This document shows, piece after piece, positions 11,449 through 24,677 of a stretch of 64,000 nucleotides of DNA. The position numbers and the translations under genes were made by a program. The first letter of the stretch is position 1, and every line of letters begins with the position of its first letter. Source of the stretch: Paraspadella gotoi (lineage: Eukaryota; Chaetognatha); assembly GCA_051294375.1 (NCBI GenBank), contig CM119268.1:11067587-11131586 (forward strand), given 5' to 3'. Under the pieces are notes generated by a model. It did no database searches and had not been told where the DNA came from. It saw only the letters and a program-made list of their open reading frames with translations.

Positions 11449-12271
11449 CCTCCCCCCCTCTTTAATCGCTTCCTCCTCTCCCAACGGTCACCTTGAAGAT
11501 GGAAACAGAAATGTCCGACTTCATTGGCCAGTAGATTGGAAATCGAGTCTATCCATCGTCACCGTCAGCACCAAAGCACGCTGGACAGCGGACTGCGTCC
11601 ATTGATCACGAAGAACGCAACGTCGCTGTTTGGCGAATGAGGGGAAGGGGGGGCGGAGTAGGCGGGAGTGGGCGTGGCAGAGCGGTTGCGGAGTACACGA
11701 GGAGGGAAAGGGAGAGAAGTTGCATATATATTAATCATATGATTAACAGTTTGAATACTTAAGAATCTTACGGCGCTTTGAAATGAGATTTGGATAAAGA
11801 AGGAACAGGACGAGGAGGGGAACGGGAAAAGGAGGAGAAGAGGAGGACCAGTTTTAATGAGAGTTATGGGTGCGAAAGAGAAAGAAAATAAAGGAAATTT
11901 AATCAAACTCCCGGTTTCCATATAAATGTATTGAGCGGGGAGGGCAAACGTTGATACAACGAAAGAATCGAGCCTCGTAAGTTACCGTACAACTATGGTT
12001 TTCGTGATAGATCAGGATTTTTTTGCTTAAATAAAACGGTGAAAGGTGAGGGAAAAAAAAAAGTCGCGGCATCAAAAATGCAGCAGCATAAAGCGAAAGA
12101 GAACGACAGGTTGATCTCTTCTTTCTTTGTACTGATCAACAAGAAAAAAAAAAAGGTTTTATGCACTGAGGAAGAGCGAATTTACATTTTTTTTTCGCTC
12201 GGTCTCTCTCTCTCTCCCCCCTCTCGTCTATTCTCTCTCCTCTCTCTCTCTCTCTCTCTCCTCTTCTTCTC

Positions 12272-12302
<31 letters not shown>

Positions 12303-13993
12303 CCTTCTCTTTCTCCTTCTCACACACACTTTCGTCTCTTTAATATAAAACCTTGTGTTATAAAAATATATCACGGACAACGAGGCGCTAGAAAAAAGAG
12401 CAGAGAAAATCAAGATACACTGTTAATGATGATTATGATGACGATGACGATAACGAAGATAAAAATGATGATATTTATTAAGATCAAGATCATTAGTACG
12501 TATACAATACATCCAAGTTATGAACTTTAAAATTTTTAGGGACATTTTTCGGGTTCTGCCTTTTAATTGTCTGTGAAGATAACCTTTTGCAGTTAGGATT
12601 TTTTGTAAACTTAAAGTTTTTTAAATGCTTGTATAAAATAACGAGATATGAATGTATTTTCGGCTAACGACGACCGAGAGACGTGAACTTGATAAACGGG
12701 CGAACACGTTCGGATGACACCGGGTTTCAGGGATTAAAACGACGAGCGGAGGAAATCGGTGGGAAACATAGATTCGAGGAAAACTATTTTTTTTTTTGGA
12801 ATGGCGTGGAAAATCGGGCGAAGGTCAAATCCGGGGTTAGAGGTGGCGATGGGGGAGAAGATAGGGGTGCAGGGGTTATGGATGGACGGAGAAGAGGTGT
12901 AATAGGGCGGTGTAAAGAAATAGGTTAGGGTGGAAAGAGAATAAAAATGAAATTGGTACAACCAATTATAAAATTATAAATTATAAAAAAATATTAGAGA
13001 GAATGAAAGAAAATAACGCAGTAAGAGAGAAGGAGAGGTTAAAGATCCTCACGAAGCCTTTCAAATTTTAATCAGGAACTGGATCGGCCGCCATGTGTTA
13101 CGAACAAACCGCTATCAAAAGACAGTACACTTTGTGGCGCACATATCGCGCGTCTTGCGCATACCGTTCTTATGAAATTGATATCTCAGCCCGGTAAAAT
13201 TAGCGATTTCGTCTTCCGGGCGCAGATGCATAATGGCTGTTCGTGAATTACATTGTCGCAAATCAGAATCGCATAAGAGAAAGCTTGGGAGAATGGGGAA
13301 AATATTAATCGTTTCCTTAACGCCCGTGGAAGCCTTCTCCTCAGACGCCCCGTCACCGTCGCCTGCGCCTCTATGCCGGTGCGTCCGCCACCCGCAGCCG
13401 CCACCGCCAGCCGCCGCCGCGCTTCTCACACACTCGCTGAAATTGTTGTCCAAACCGCTTGTCAACTAAATAATGCGTCGTATTCGCCAGGTAAAACAAC
13501 GCGGCCATTCTTAAATTTTTTTTCGTCTGGACCCGCTAACACTTAAAACAATGAAAAAAACATCCGATAAAATCAAAAACAACGGAAAAAAACGAGGGGG
13601 GTGTTAGCTCGCGCTTTTAAAATCCTAGACTAGTCGACAAAGATGAAAGGGAAAAGAAAAGTCGAGGCGATTTAAAATTAGAAGGAATCCGAAACAATTG
13701 TTTTTGTTCTTTTTTTTCTCTTTCTATTTTATATTCCTAAAAAAATAGAGAGAAGGAAGCAGGAATCGGCGTGAGTGGGAGGGGGAAAGATTTCTGGAGA
13801 CGCACAGCCTCCAATCCGTCTAATCTATTTTCCCAACACACCCCTGGCATGTAATTTTCTCTGGTCTCTGTCTCTCTCGACTCTCTCTCTCTCTCTCTCT
13901 GTCAGCCGTTCATGATAATATTGACGAGGAAAAAAAAAATGTTCTGGTTGACTCATTGTCTTTCGTATGTCTTTTCCACTCTCCCTCACTCAC

Positions 13994-14144
13994 CGTACAA
14001 AACGTAAGTTCCCCATATTTTGTCGAGCTGACAGGGCGATCATGGCGCAAGAGTGACTCCATCGGAGACGGAGAGAAAGGCCATAGTTGCCGTGTGGAGA
14101 TCGCATGTGCGCCGGAGATCCAGACGAGAAGCAAAGGGCGTTTC
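13994..14144 (-). pseudogene. GPCR TM2 exon, broken copy B
   Basis: This corresponds to A 7651-7803. GNALCFS, HMRS and NYG fragments are readable but in shifting frames. The acceptor side reads CTTACACAAG instead of the CTTACCAG of A, a change shared with copy C. Confidence 0.7.
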
Positions 14145-14785
14145 CTTGTGTAGAGACGGGGAGGTTGGTAACTGGTAGGCAGAGGCGGGTTTTCAAACGG
14201 GATTTAAGGGGTGAGGTAGAATTGATTAAATGGCCTTGTTGATATGCAGGTTACGTAAGAGTTAAACGCGTTTTCAGAGAGAATACCTTTCTAATTCCTT
14301 GTACGACTGGCGAAAACATTCATTTGAAGCCGTGATTCATCTGACCTCGATCCCTCACACAAATACGAGGCGATAAAACGTCAACCGTAAATCACTTACA
14401 GCACATTCACGCAGCATTCTTTTCCATTTCAACCCCATCTCTTTTTCATCGGTGTGATATTCTCTATTATTCTTTTAAATTCTCCCTATGCCCTATCTTT
14501 TCTCGGCAGGACCAAATCCTCGGGGGGTAGCCAAACCAAAAAGCCAGTGTCATAGTTTTATGGTATTATTACTTATATTCATCTATAACTAATTAACCTT
14601 TCCTTTTTATTTATTATATTTTATTTATTTTCTTCTTATCTCCCTTTTCATCTTCCACTTCATCGCCAACTCTTCTATTTCATCCACTATTACCTTTTCT
14701 TCCTCACCTGATCCTCTCCCCAACTCCTTCTTCCCTCCAACCAATCCGTCAACCGTCTTCCCTCCCCTACCCACCCAATCCTCAC

Positions 14786-14908
14786 CCAAGATCCCGAAGA
14801 CGCAGATGTGATGAACGAAGCACTCTCGAATCCGAAAATGGCGGCGAACGTCCGCTGCTGAGAAAGCCAACGCCGCGCCGAACCCGCGAAGGAAGGTCCG
14901 AACGCTTT
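14786..14908 (-). pseudogene. GPCR TM1 exon, copy B
   Basis: This corresponds to A 6871-6991, with indels that break the CFVITICVFGILG frame upstream of the donor. It is flanked on the right by a GA tract (about 14,937-15,020), mirroring A. Confidence 0.65.
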
Positions 14909-14961
14909 CTGAATGGCGTGAGAGAGAGGGAGACGAGGGAGGGAGAGAGAGAGAGAGAAAA

Positions 14962-15019
<58 letters not shown>

Positions 15020-15245
15020 AAGAAAGAGATGCGAAAGAGAGAGGCGTAATTCACTTGATCATGTGATTTTTTTTTATCTTCTTCATCTGGTTTTTCCGCA
15101 TGACGAATCGACAAAATCTGAGTCGTTCTCAGAATCAATAACTACTAAAAAGTACTATGATTTTTTTTGCTATATGATATTATAAATTAATATAACATCG
15201 CATGCACAGGTAGTATTTATTCCCACCAATGATTCTCTATTAAAT

Positions 15246-15510
15246 ATTAAATGATGAAATTGGTAAAACCAATATAAAAATTATCCATTCATTAATAAAT
15301 AAGCTATCTTGTCCCTGGACTTGGACAAACTTTGGTGGTTTAAGGCCTCCATCACCTTACAAGATAATAACATAGCAGGTTTCTTTAAGGTTTCAATCAG
15401 ACTCTCTCTACAGTCTTTGGTCTATTCACTCCCTGTGAACCTGGCTTCCCTATCAATGAAGTGGTTAATATTTCAAAGGATGAAATTGGTACAACAATAT
15501 TAAAAATTAG
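15246..15510. repeat. 226-bp interspersed repeat, copy B
   Basis: Inverted counterpart of 6261-6515 with the TTGGT-TGT-ACCAA-type ends at both sides (one end with a base lost). Confidence 0.75.
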
Positions 15511-16239
15511 TATTTAATACTAACATTTGCAAAAACTAAGACAATCATTCAACTTTTTAAATCACTAGTTTCGTTCTAGTATTTGGCCAGTTGGCACTAA
15601 GTTTTAAATTTCTTTTAGAAGAAACGGTTATTTTCATCTTCGGCCAGTTGAACTATTATGTCAAATCTTTAGCTATTTCATTTTCACAATTTTCTTTTTC
15701 CAATCCCATCGTATTTTTAAAGTTATCAACCTACTACCTACTTCTTTTTACTATATAACAAAAGTCTAGATCTCTGCCAGAGCGAGAGTCGGCTTTTGTG
15801 TTCCCGCCCTCTCGCCGTAAACCGCGAAATCATTTTTCAAATTTAACGGTCGCGAGCGAATTCTATGGTCCTCACATTCAAGTTCAAACGTCTTTCGTAA
15901 TGACAGGTTAAATCTAATGGATCATATTTATCAGCCTGTTTCTACGACTAGACCTATAAAAATTTACAGCGATTTGGACTCACTTGTTTTTACGTTAAAA
16001 GTGTTCTCACATTTATAAATATAATACAAAATAAACTATGGGTACGATTCGTGAACATAAGTTCGCATTAATTGTCATTAACTTTTATTCGCGCATATTT
16101 ACGAATTTCTTCCAGACCAGTTATTGTCAGTAGCATTCGGAACCTATTACCAACTAATCGTAATTATTCATGACGATCTTTAAAGAAATAGTGGCCCCTA
16201 AAAGAGGGCCTTTTGGGTGGTTATGTCTAATCGAGCCTT

Positions 16240-16648
16240 TTAGTGCGCGTCGCGACGGATTCCGGCGAGCGAGACTGGATATCCTTGGGCATTGATAGTC
16301 ACGCGCTTAGCGTGGATGGCGCAAAGGTTGGTATCCTCGAAGAGACGACCAGCGATAAGCCTCAGAGACTCTTGCAGGCCATGACGGCAGAGCTTTGGAA
16401 GCGAAGATCGGTCTTGAAGTCCTGGGCGATCTTCGCGGACGAGACTGGAAGGCAGCTTGCGGAGTGAGGAGCTCGGTGGATTCTCGGTAGCGTCTTGATC
16501 TCGCGAAGGAGCCACAGTGCCTTGGCCTGTAGCGATGGGGCTTCTTGACACCGCAGTGCTGGAGCCGACTTCGGCGCCTTCGTGGCAAGCTGTTCCTCGG
16601 GGCCTGCCACCGGCTAGATTTACGAGCGGTTTGTTTGGTTCGCGCCAT
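16240..16648 (-). pseudogene. H3: Histone H3, frameshifted copy B
   Basis: It begins [12 protein letters not shown] and has the H3 stop at 16,240-16,242, but is 409 nt instead of 411, with several compensating indels. Fragments of the H3 core appear in all three frames. The stem-loop region reads GGCCCCTAAAAGAGGGCC with extra bases. It would not encode H3 as written. Confidence 0.9.
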
Positions 16649-17392
16649 TCTTCAGAAAATTAGTGATTACGGAAGGTAAATGAATTTACGGAGGGATTTT
16701 TGAGTCGGAGCGAACGAGCCGCTGTTTTATACTGAGCCCGAGAGAGCTGCCTTCTGATTGGTCGAAATGTTCAGTAACATCCGATCCGTTGATCGACGTT
16801 GCCAATTCGGAACTAGTTGCTTCCACAGTTATAAGGAATTTAGCACGAATCTTTATTCTGTTAAATTTACCACATAAATAAATAATTAAATATCTATATT
16901 TACTAATATTAGTTCAGTCATGGCTTTTAGTGCATGGCTTTAGTACAACTCTTCAATTGTAACGAAAATCGCACTTGATTGATTTATTTGATCAGAGAAA
17001 GAATTATAAAATTAAAATTCCTAGGTTTTCCTTTAATTTGTCTGCCACTTTGTAGTCAACCGGGGAAGAAAGTTTATATGGATTTTTAAGCTATAGGTTA
17101 TAGGTTATAGCCACTGAGGCGCTGCGAAAGAAACAGCATTTAATCCATCTGTTGGTGATAGGACCACCAGAATAGGCTTATATTGTCCTCTTTGTCATTA
17201 ACATTTTTATATGGAGAGAAGCTTTGATGATTCTCTTTTTGTCATAATTTTGCCTTCTTTATAAACGAATAATAACATAATAATACGTTAATATGACACT
17301 ATCGTCGATTATTTTTATTTAAATTCGGGTGTTGACCAACGCTTTATAAACGATTACTAATCAAACTGTAGTTATATAACATATGTATTGAT

Positions 17393-18100
17393 TAGGGTTA
17401 CGATACCGTTAACAGTTAACGTTATTAAACGATTAAATAATGTTTAACCTACACGCGTTAATATATTTTTTAACGGTTAAATCTCGGTTAATTTTAAATA
17501 TGATTTTTTTATTATTTTGGTATTAAAATCTTTGATTTTTTAAAAGAAAGTAAATTTTTTGTCCATTCTTATTCTCCTCTATGGTTCTGAAAAAATAAAA
17601 AAAAGAAAAACAAGCGTTCACGAACTGACATCAAGAAAAATAATGAAGAAGCAATAACTAAAGAAAAAGAGAAAGAGAGAGAAAGAAAAGACAAAACATA
17701 GAATTAGAATTACCTAGTGGTTTTTCTTTCTTTGTCCTTTTTATATATTTTTATTAATGCTATGAGCGTAAAAGAAAAAGTTTTGTAAATAAGATTTATC
17801 ACGAATGCCATTATCTGATTAGCTAAATTATCATAGTGGATTCAATAGTTGCTCAAATCAATTTTTTAATTTACTAATAAAAATGTGTACCTATCTATTC
17901 TTGAAATAGAAGATAAAAAAGATAAGGAGAAGAGTTAAAGATAAAATACTATTAAATACTTAGTTTTGATTTAAATCAATAATATTTTAAATTTAAAGGT
18001 AAAATCTATAAATTAACAGATTTTAACGGTTAACCGCTTAAAAATATTGCTTTTAACGGTTAAGCTAAATTTTTCAAAAATTAACGGTTATTGGACCCTA
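17393..18100. mobile_element. hAT-type MITE, copy B
   Basis: Inverted counterpart of 3673-4378. The 8-bp duplication GTATTGAT is kept on both sides (17,385-17,392 and 18,101-18,108). Confidence 0.8.
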
Positions 18101-18808
18101 GTATTGATTCAGTATTTACGACTAGTATTTTTTCAAACTATAGAAATTGATGTTTCAGAGATTGAAATTACGAAGAGAAAAATTAATGTTGATATTCGAC
18201 CAATAATAAACGTATAAAAGAGAAAATGTGTAATTTCTGTCACAATCTCATTTCGCGCTGACAAGGCTAACTCCATTGGATTGCGAAAATCTTATACAAC
18301 CATGCAACAACATCGAATTAACACTTTTTAGTAGAGGATGACTCGAATCGACTCACTCCTATCCGGAGTTTTCGTAATCTTTTGTTCTCAATCCCATCTT
18401 TTACAAGCAGCTCTTAAAGATAATCTAATCATCACAATCATGTCATTATTGTAACCTATATAATTCAAAATAACTTTCGAAGTGAAACGGCTCTCTTTAT
18501 TCACAATCAAGACAAAAGTGCGACTCGGCAACCGTTGCTATTCTTATCATTTTTTTTATTCATTTTTGAGGTTCGCACGAAACGTTTTGCTCGTGAAGAC
18601 GATCTCCCGCTCAACCGTGCCACTCATCCCCGTTGCCTTCGCCTGATTAGTCAATTTCGTCGAAGGCACTCGTAGCTGATTGGTGCTTATCAGTAAGCAG
18701 GCAGCCGTTGAGGATACGATCGAAAAGATATATATTATAGGGCTCCCTTCAGTATCCATCTCTCTTGGGTTTTTTCCATCTCATCATACTCATCTATTAT
18801 AACTCAAT

Positions 18809-19130
18809 ATGTCTGGACGTGGAAAAGGTGGGCAAGGGCTCGGAAAAGGGAGGCAGCCAAGCGTCATCGCAAAGTTTCTTCGTGACAACACTCCAACGGC
18901 ATCACAAGCCCGCCATTCGCCGTCTCGCCCGCCGTCGGCGGTTGTCAAGCGTATCTCCCCGGTCTCATCTACGAGGAAACTCGTGCGTCCTCAAGGTCTC
19001 CTCGGAGAACGTCATTCAGAGATTGCCGTTACTTACACAGAGCACGCAAGCGTAAGACCGTCACCGCCATGGACGTCGTCTACGGCTCTCAAGCGCCAAA
19101 GGCCGCACCCTGTACGGTTTCGGCGGTTAG
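18809..19130 (+). pseudogene. H4: Histone H4, frameshifted copy B
   Basis: It starts [14 protein letters not shown] and ends with the H4 FGG codons and TAG, but is 322 nt versus 312 in A, with indels through the gene. The 3' stem-loop is disrupted by an inserted CC (CCCTTTTAAGCCGGCC), as in copy C. Confidence 0.9.
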
Positions 19131-19975
19131 GAAGATGTTTCTAAATCATTACTTACCACCCCAACGGCCCTTTTAAGCCGGCCACAAACATTTCAAAGAT
19201 TGTCGAAGTACTATTTTTTTCTGGTTGCTGCTGCTAAAAAGCTTTGAAAGAAATAATTCTTCTATTCGTGTTCAGAATTCTATTGATTACAAGTTAAATC
19301 AGTAATCTTAAATTATTCGTTAGAAAATTTCCATTTGAGACAGTTATTTTTCTGAAAGAAAGTCAGTGATGCTTCTGGGAGAGCGACAGCGGAAATAACT
19401 ATATATTTATAAATTATATTTTCTCGTCGCGAAAACTTCATGCGCGATGGCTTTAGGAAAGATAGCTTTATAGGAAAGTTTAGAATTATCCCCACCGCCA
19501 AAGCCTTCAATTAACTGTGGGCAAACTGGAAATTTTGTCGCAATCAGCTTTCTGCAACGTGGGGGAGATAGCTTATGAAAATGATGCAACTTAATATAAA
19601 ATTATTTCAATTATCCATCTTGACCTGACTTAAAGAAGGGCTTTCGTTGTTTCAGGCCCATTGCAATGACTCCGTTATTCCGAAACTTCGTGGATTTTAG
19701 CAATTTTTGAATTTAACCACTAGTGACGAAGCGTAAGATGAGTTAATATGGTTTAATTTTCATACCCGATTTACGGCTCGTTTTTTAACACAACTTTTTA
19801 GAAATTTTACTGCCGATATTTTTCGAAGAGAACTGAACGAGCACATCTAACTTTCGGAAACTGGCAAAACTAACCAATTAGTAGTAGGTTATTATCAATA
19901 AAAAATTGACAGATCTTTTTAGAGATTTTTGGGCAGCCCTAAAAAGGGCTATTGTGTGTGTTTATTTAGTAACTC

Positions 19976-20354
19976 TTACTTCTTCTCGGTCTTCTTGGGC
20001 AGAAGGACAGCCTGAATGTAGGCAGGACGCCTCTTGAGCGATGGTGACTCCAGAGAGAAGGTTTGTTCATTCCTTCGTCATTACGGATGGGCAGTTTGAA
20101 GGATGACGGGGGATGATTCTCGTCTCTTGTTATCGGCGAGCCGCATTTCCCGCAACTTCAGAAAGGATCTAGCCGTAAGATATTCGAGGGACGGCAGCCA
20201 ACGAGACCGGAGCACCAGCTCCGACCGCGCTTCGCGTATGCCTTTTGCGCAGACGAACCTGTGCACACGGCCGACAGAAATGAAGGCCAGCGCCGGCTGG
20301 AACGGCCTCTTTGCCTTTCCCTTTGGATTTTCCGCCTTTTCACTGTCCAGACAT
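19976..20354 (-). pseudogene. H2A: Histone H2A, frameshifted copy B
   Basis: Start and stop codons match A, but the length is 379 nt instead of 372, with many indels. One is at the second-residue region, where GACAGTG replaces GACGTG. Confidence 0.9.
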
Positions 20355-20672
20355 ATGTGATGAGAGAGTAGTTATCAAAATTTTTATAAATTCAAGATCC
20401 CGAGTATGAGTGTATGCCAATTTTCGTGCAAGATCGCTTTTTATACGAACTAGTCGGATCGAGACATCGCGAAGAAAATTTTGGCTCCGATCCTATTGGT
20501 CGAAAGGATTCTCGATCCGACCAATCAAAAGGCATTCGTTTCAATCTGCGAAATAAGCTCGAGTCGTCGATCCTCCGACCGAGTATAAATAGAGAGGCAC
20601 TAAAAAGCATCGTCATTCGTTTAAAACGATTTCTTCGCGATCTTAGTTTCGTTCATTTAAACTCAAAAGACC

Positions 20673-21046
20673 ATGCCTCCCAGGTTTCTTCGAAGGGTGC
20701 CAAGAAGGCGGCAAGGCTAAGGCCTCCCGTTCCTGGCGGCGAGAAGAAGAAGAAGAGAAGCGTAAGGAATCTTACGCCGATACTACACTCCTACAAGTGT
20801 TGAAGCAAGTTGCACCCCGATACTGGTTGTCTCATCCAAGGCCATGAGCATCATGAATCGTTCGTCAATGACATCTTCGAACGCATCGCGGGCTGAGGCT
20901 TTCCCGCTGCCCACCTACAACAAGTGGACGACCATCACTCCAGGAGATCCAGACGGCGCTCAGGCTTCTACTCCCCGGTGAATTGGGCCAGACGCCGTCT
21001 CTGGAGGGCACCAGGGCCGTCACCAAATTACACCAGCTCCAAGTAG
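20673..21046 (+). pseudogene. H2B: Histone H2B, frameshifted copy B
   Basis: It begins MPPR because an A of the CCCAAGG run in A is missing, shifting the frame at codon 4. Length is 374 nt versus 372. The last ~120 nt are identical to copy C. Confidence 0.9.
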
Positions 21047-21540
21047 ATCTTCGAAGACTATCTGACGCGATCACCCCAAAAGCCCTTTTTTAGGGCTTGC
21101 CATTATATTCTCGAAAGATTGATTGAAATATTCCCTTATTTATCTACTGCTTTTTTAACTTTTATATATGATGATATTATACATACCGTGTTTAATCGAA
21201 CTACATGGTAAATTCTATTTAATTTTGAACATCCGAAACTTTTTCTTACGAATACGGCCTCAAAACGAAACCATGCTATAATGAGGCGACTGAAATTTCG
21301 TATAAAAAGAGGAAACGTGAATATAAGTTTATTCCTTCTCGCCAATAGCGTTAGGAATAAATTATACAAGAGATAAACTCAGCAACGAAACATGATCGAT
21401 AGTCGCGTCTCACGGCAAGCCTCAACTTATCTTCTTTCGTGCAATTCCTAGCTCTTGCTTGTCAGCATTGTTGTCAATTTCGGCATCGGTCGTTTACTCG
21501 TTAGGTCTTTCGCCTTTCTAGCTTTCCGCATCTAACCAAC

Positions 21541-21625
21541 CCACCGCCCCCCCCCCCCCCATCACACCCCCCCCCATCCCACCCCCCCCATCCCCCCCCC
21601 ATCCCCCCCCCACCCCCCCCCCCCC
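21541..21625. repeat. Poly-C tract interrupted by A/T (copy B end)
   Basis: About 85 nt of C-runs of 7-13 broken by AT or A. It is identical to 34,012-34,096. After it, sequence B jumps into a forward copy of A about 10,290 onwards, whereas C continues into unique DNA. It is absent from the corresponding place in A. Confidence 0.9.
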
Positions 21626-21639
21626 AATAAAAGAGGAAA

Positions 21640-22565
21640 GGGAACGAGAAAAAGAGAGAGGGAGAGAGGGAAAGAGCGAGAGAAAAAGAGGGAATGAGAG
21701 AGAGAAGGAGAGTTCCGGCATCAGTTGAAATCAAAAGGAACTGAGAGATCAAAAGAAAGAAAAAACCGAAAAAAGTAAAAAAAATAAAAATAAACGATAC
21801 TTTTAGAAAGAAAAAAAAGAAAGAAATAAAGAAAGAAAAAGAAAGAAAAAAAAAGAAAAAGAAAGAAAAAAAACTGTCTTGGCGTTTGGGGTCTAAAAAA
21901 CCTTTCTCCCCTCTCGCCTTTTCGGAAGCTCTTTCCGTTTCCATTTAAAACTCCCCAGTTTTATTTCTTTTCTTTTCTTCCTCCTTTTCCTCACTTTCCT
22001 CCTTTTCTTGTGAGAATTTTTCTCCTCTCTCCATCGATTTACACAGTGGACATTTTATATAAAATTTCTATTCCTCTTTCAATCCGTGATTCACTTTATG
22101 AAACTTCCTTTTGTTTAATCACTGTGAAAGCTTAAAAGGTATGGGTAGGTTATCATTTTATAAGAGGGATAGAGGTTTAAAACTATCATGAGTAATTTTT
22201 ACACGCATTGAATGTACCATTTTATTAAACATCATTCTTTCCTTAATAAAATTTCTTCTATTTACTATTCTATACGTACATACGTACATACAATGTACAT
22301 ATTATTAAATAGATTCCTCCTGAAGTCCAAGGTTCCCTCTCGAGTAGAAGGCGAGCCGGCTTTTCTCCAAATCAAGATGGCGACCAAAAAACTAAAGAAA
22401 CTGGGAAACTGATTGTGTTTAAAACTTGGAGGAAGAAGTAAGAGAAAATGGGAAAGATCTGAAGGAGGTCGCGAATCAATTATTTGGTCGGTAAAGGAGA
22501 TTGAAACTTCGGATCTCTTATTTACTCTCCACCTAAAAAACGGTTTTTTTTCGGGGGGAGGTTGG
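21640..22565 (+). repeat. Left arm of large palindrome
   Basis: Forward copy of A about 10,300-11,000 that continues past A's gap through GTTCCCTCTCGAGTAGAAGG to a 25-N gap. It pairs with 22,881-23,823 on the opposite strand. I see no gene in it. A short minus-strand frame (FPSFFSFLVAILIWRKAG) looks like a membrane helix but has no support as an exon. Confidence 0.75.
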
Positions 22566-22590
22566 NNNNNNNNNNNNNNNNNNNNNNNNN
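22566..22590. other. Assembly gap (25 N)
   Basis: 25 undetermined bases at the centre of the palindrome. Confidence 0.98.
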
Positions 22591-22618
22591 CCTGGTTCAC
22601 ATCTTTAAGTAGGAAAAG

Positions 22619-22619
<1 letters not shown>

Positions 22620-22698
<79 letters not shown>

Positions 22699-22770
22699 TT
22701 CTCCTTCTCTTTCCTCTCCTCTCCTCTCTCTCTCTCTCTCTTTCTTCTCTCTCTCTCTCTCCTCTCTCTC

Positions 22771-22802
<32 letters not shown>

Positions 22803-22815
22803 CTTCTTTCTCCCT
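22620..22815. repeat. (CT)n microsatellite at palindrome centre
   Basis: CT repeats interrupted by CC and TT doublets, about 195 bp. It occupies the loop of the palindrome and has no partner in the left arm. Confidence 0.9.
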
Positions 22816-22880
22816 TCTCCTCTCTTACGGCTTCCCTTTTCAAGCTTCTCTTTCACTTCACCTTTCTCCCAACTTCCAAC

Positions 22881-23823
22881 CTCCCCCCGAAAAAAAAAAA
22901 CCGTTTTTAGGTGGAGAGTAAAATAAGAGATCACGAATTTCAATCTCCTTTACCGACAATAATTGATTCGCGACCTCTTCAGATCTTCCCATTTTCTCTT
23001 ACTTCTTCCTCCAAGTTTTAAACACAATCAGTTTTCCCAGTTTCTTAGTTTTTTGGTCGCATCTTGATTTGGAGAAAAGCCGGCACGCCTTCTACTCGAG
23101 AGGAACCAGACTTCAGGAGAATCTATTATACTAATATGTACATGTGTGTTACGTATTAACGTATAAGATAGTCAATATATAAAAAATTATATTAAGGAAA
23201 AGAATGAGCTTCAGAAATTGGTACATTCAATTGCGTGTAAAAATTGTTCATGATAGTTTTAAACCTCCTCCCTCTTATAAATCATAACATACCCATACCC
23301 TCTAACTTCATCAAGTGATTAACAAAAGGTAAGTTTCATATAGTGAATCACGGGATTTGAAAGAGGAATCGAAAATTTAATAAAATGGTCCACTGTGCAA
23401 ATTCGATGGAGAGAGGAAAAAATTCTCACCAGCAGAAAAGGAGGAAAGTGGCGAGGAAAGGAGGAGAAAGAAAAGAAAAAGCAAAAAAAAAGAAAAGGAG
23501 GAAGTGAGAAAGGAGGAAAAAAAGAAAAAAAAAAACTGGGAGTTTTTAAATGGAAACCGGAAAGGGCTTCCGAAAAGGCGAGAGGGAGAAAAAGTTTTAG
23601 ACCCCAAACGCAAGACGTTTTTTTTTTTTCTTTGATCCAAAGCTTTCTAAACCTAAAAGTTATCGTTTATTTTTTATTTTTTAAACTTTTTAACGGTTTT
23701 TTCTTTCTTTTGATATCTCAGTCCTTTTGATTTCAACCGATGCCGGAACTCTCCTCTCTCTCTCTCATTCTCTTCTTTCTCTCGCTCTCTCCCTCTTCTT
23801 TTTCTCGTTCCCTTTCCTCTTTT
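22881..23823 (-). repeat. Right arm of large palindrome
   Basis: Reverse complement of 21,640-22,565 with scattered indels. It runs without a break into copy C at 23,824. Confidence 0.75.
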
Positions 23824-24646
23824 CCTCCCCCCCTCTTTAATCGCTTCCTCCTCTCCCAACGGTCACCTTGAAGATGGAAACAGAAATGTCCGACTTCATT
23901 GGCCAGTAGATTGGAAATCGAGTCTATCCATCGTCACCGTCAGCACCAAAGCACGCTGGACAGCGGACTGCGTCCATTGATCACGAAGAACGCAACGTCG
24001 CTGTTTGGCGAATGAGGGGAAGGGGGGGCGGAGTAGGCGGGAGTGGGCGTGGCAGAGCGGTTGCGGAGTACACGAGGAGGGAAAGGGAGAGAAGTTGCAT
24101 ATATATTAATCATATGATTAACAGTTTGAATACTTAAGAATCTTACGGCGCTTTGAAATGAGATTTGGATAAAGAAGGAACAGGACGAGGAGGGGAACGG
24201 GAAAAGGAGGAGAAGAGGAGGACCAGTTTTAATGAGAGTTATGGGTGCGAAAGAGAAAGAAAATAAAGGAAATTTAATCAAACTCCCGGTTTCCATATAA
24301 ATGTATTGAGCGGGGAGGGCAAACGTTGATACAACGAAAGAATCGAGCCTCGTAAGTTACCGTACAACTATGGTTTTCGTGATAGATCAGGATTTTTTTG
24401 CTTAAATAAAACGGTGAAAGGTGAGGGAAAAAAAAAAGTCGCGGCATCAAAAATGCAGCAGCATAAAGCGAAAGAGAACGACAGGTTGATCTCTTCTTTC
24501 TTTGTACTGATCAACAAGAAAAAAAAAAAGGTTTTATGCACTGAGGAAGAGCGAATTTACATTTTTTTTTCGCTCGGTCTCTCTCTCTCTCCCCCCTCTC
24601 GTCTATTCTCTCTCCTCTCTCTCTCTCTCTCTCTCCTCTTCTTCTC

Positions 24647-24677
<31 letters not shown>

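Larger units (their letters stand above)
11449..21540 (-). repeat. Copy B: inverted, indel-rich duplicate of the histone/GPCR unit
   Basis: This is the reverse complement of A from about 10,297 down to about 340, in the same gene order. Every coding segment is broken by 1-3 base insertions or deletions. Its first 1,017 bp (to 12,465) are identical to C 23,824-24,840. Its end (about 20,930-21,629, including the poly-C tract) is identical to C at a constant offset of 12,471. Between these, B and C differ repeatedly. The pattern suggests alternative assemblies of one locus, not two evolved loci. Confidence 0.85.

Noticed and set aside
11336-11605. Frames spanning N gaps (for example 11,336-11,605 and 10,853-11,290)
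   Set aside because: They depend on undetermined bases and on homopolymer-rich non-coding sequence.
22265-22843. 192-codon minus-strand frame containing FPSFFSFLVAILIWRKAG
   Set aside because: Most of it is CT/GA repeat and it runs across an N gap. The helix-like piece is antisense to the GPCR exons of the unit and has no supported splice sites, so it was not called TM5.
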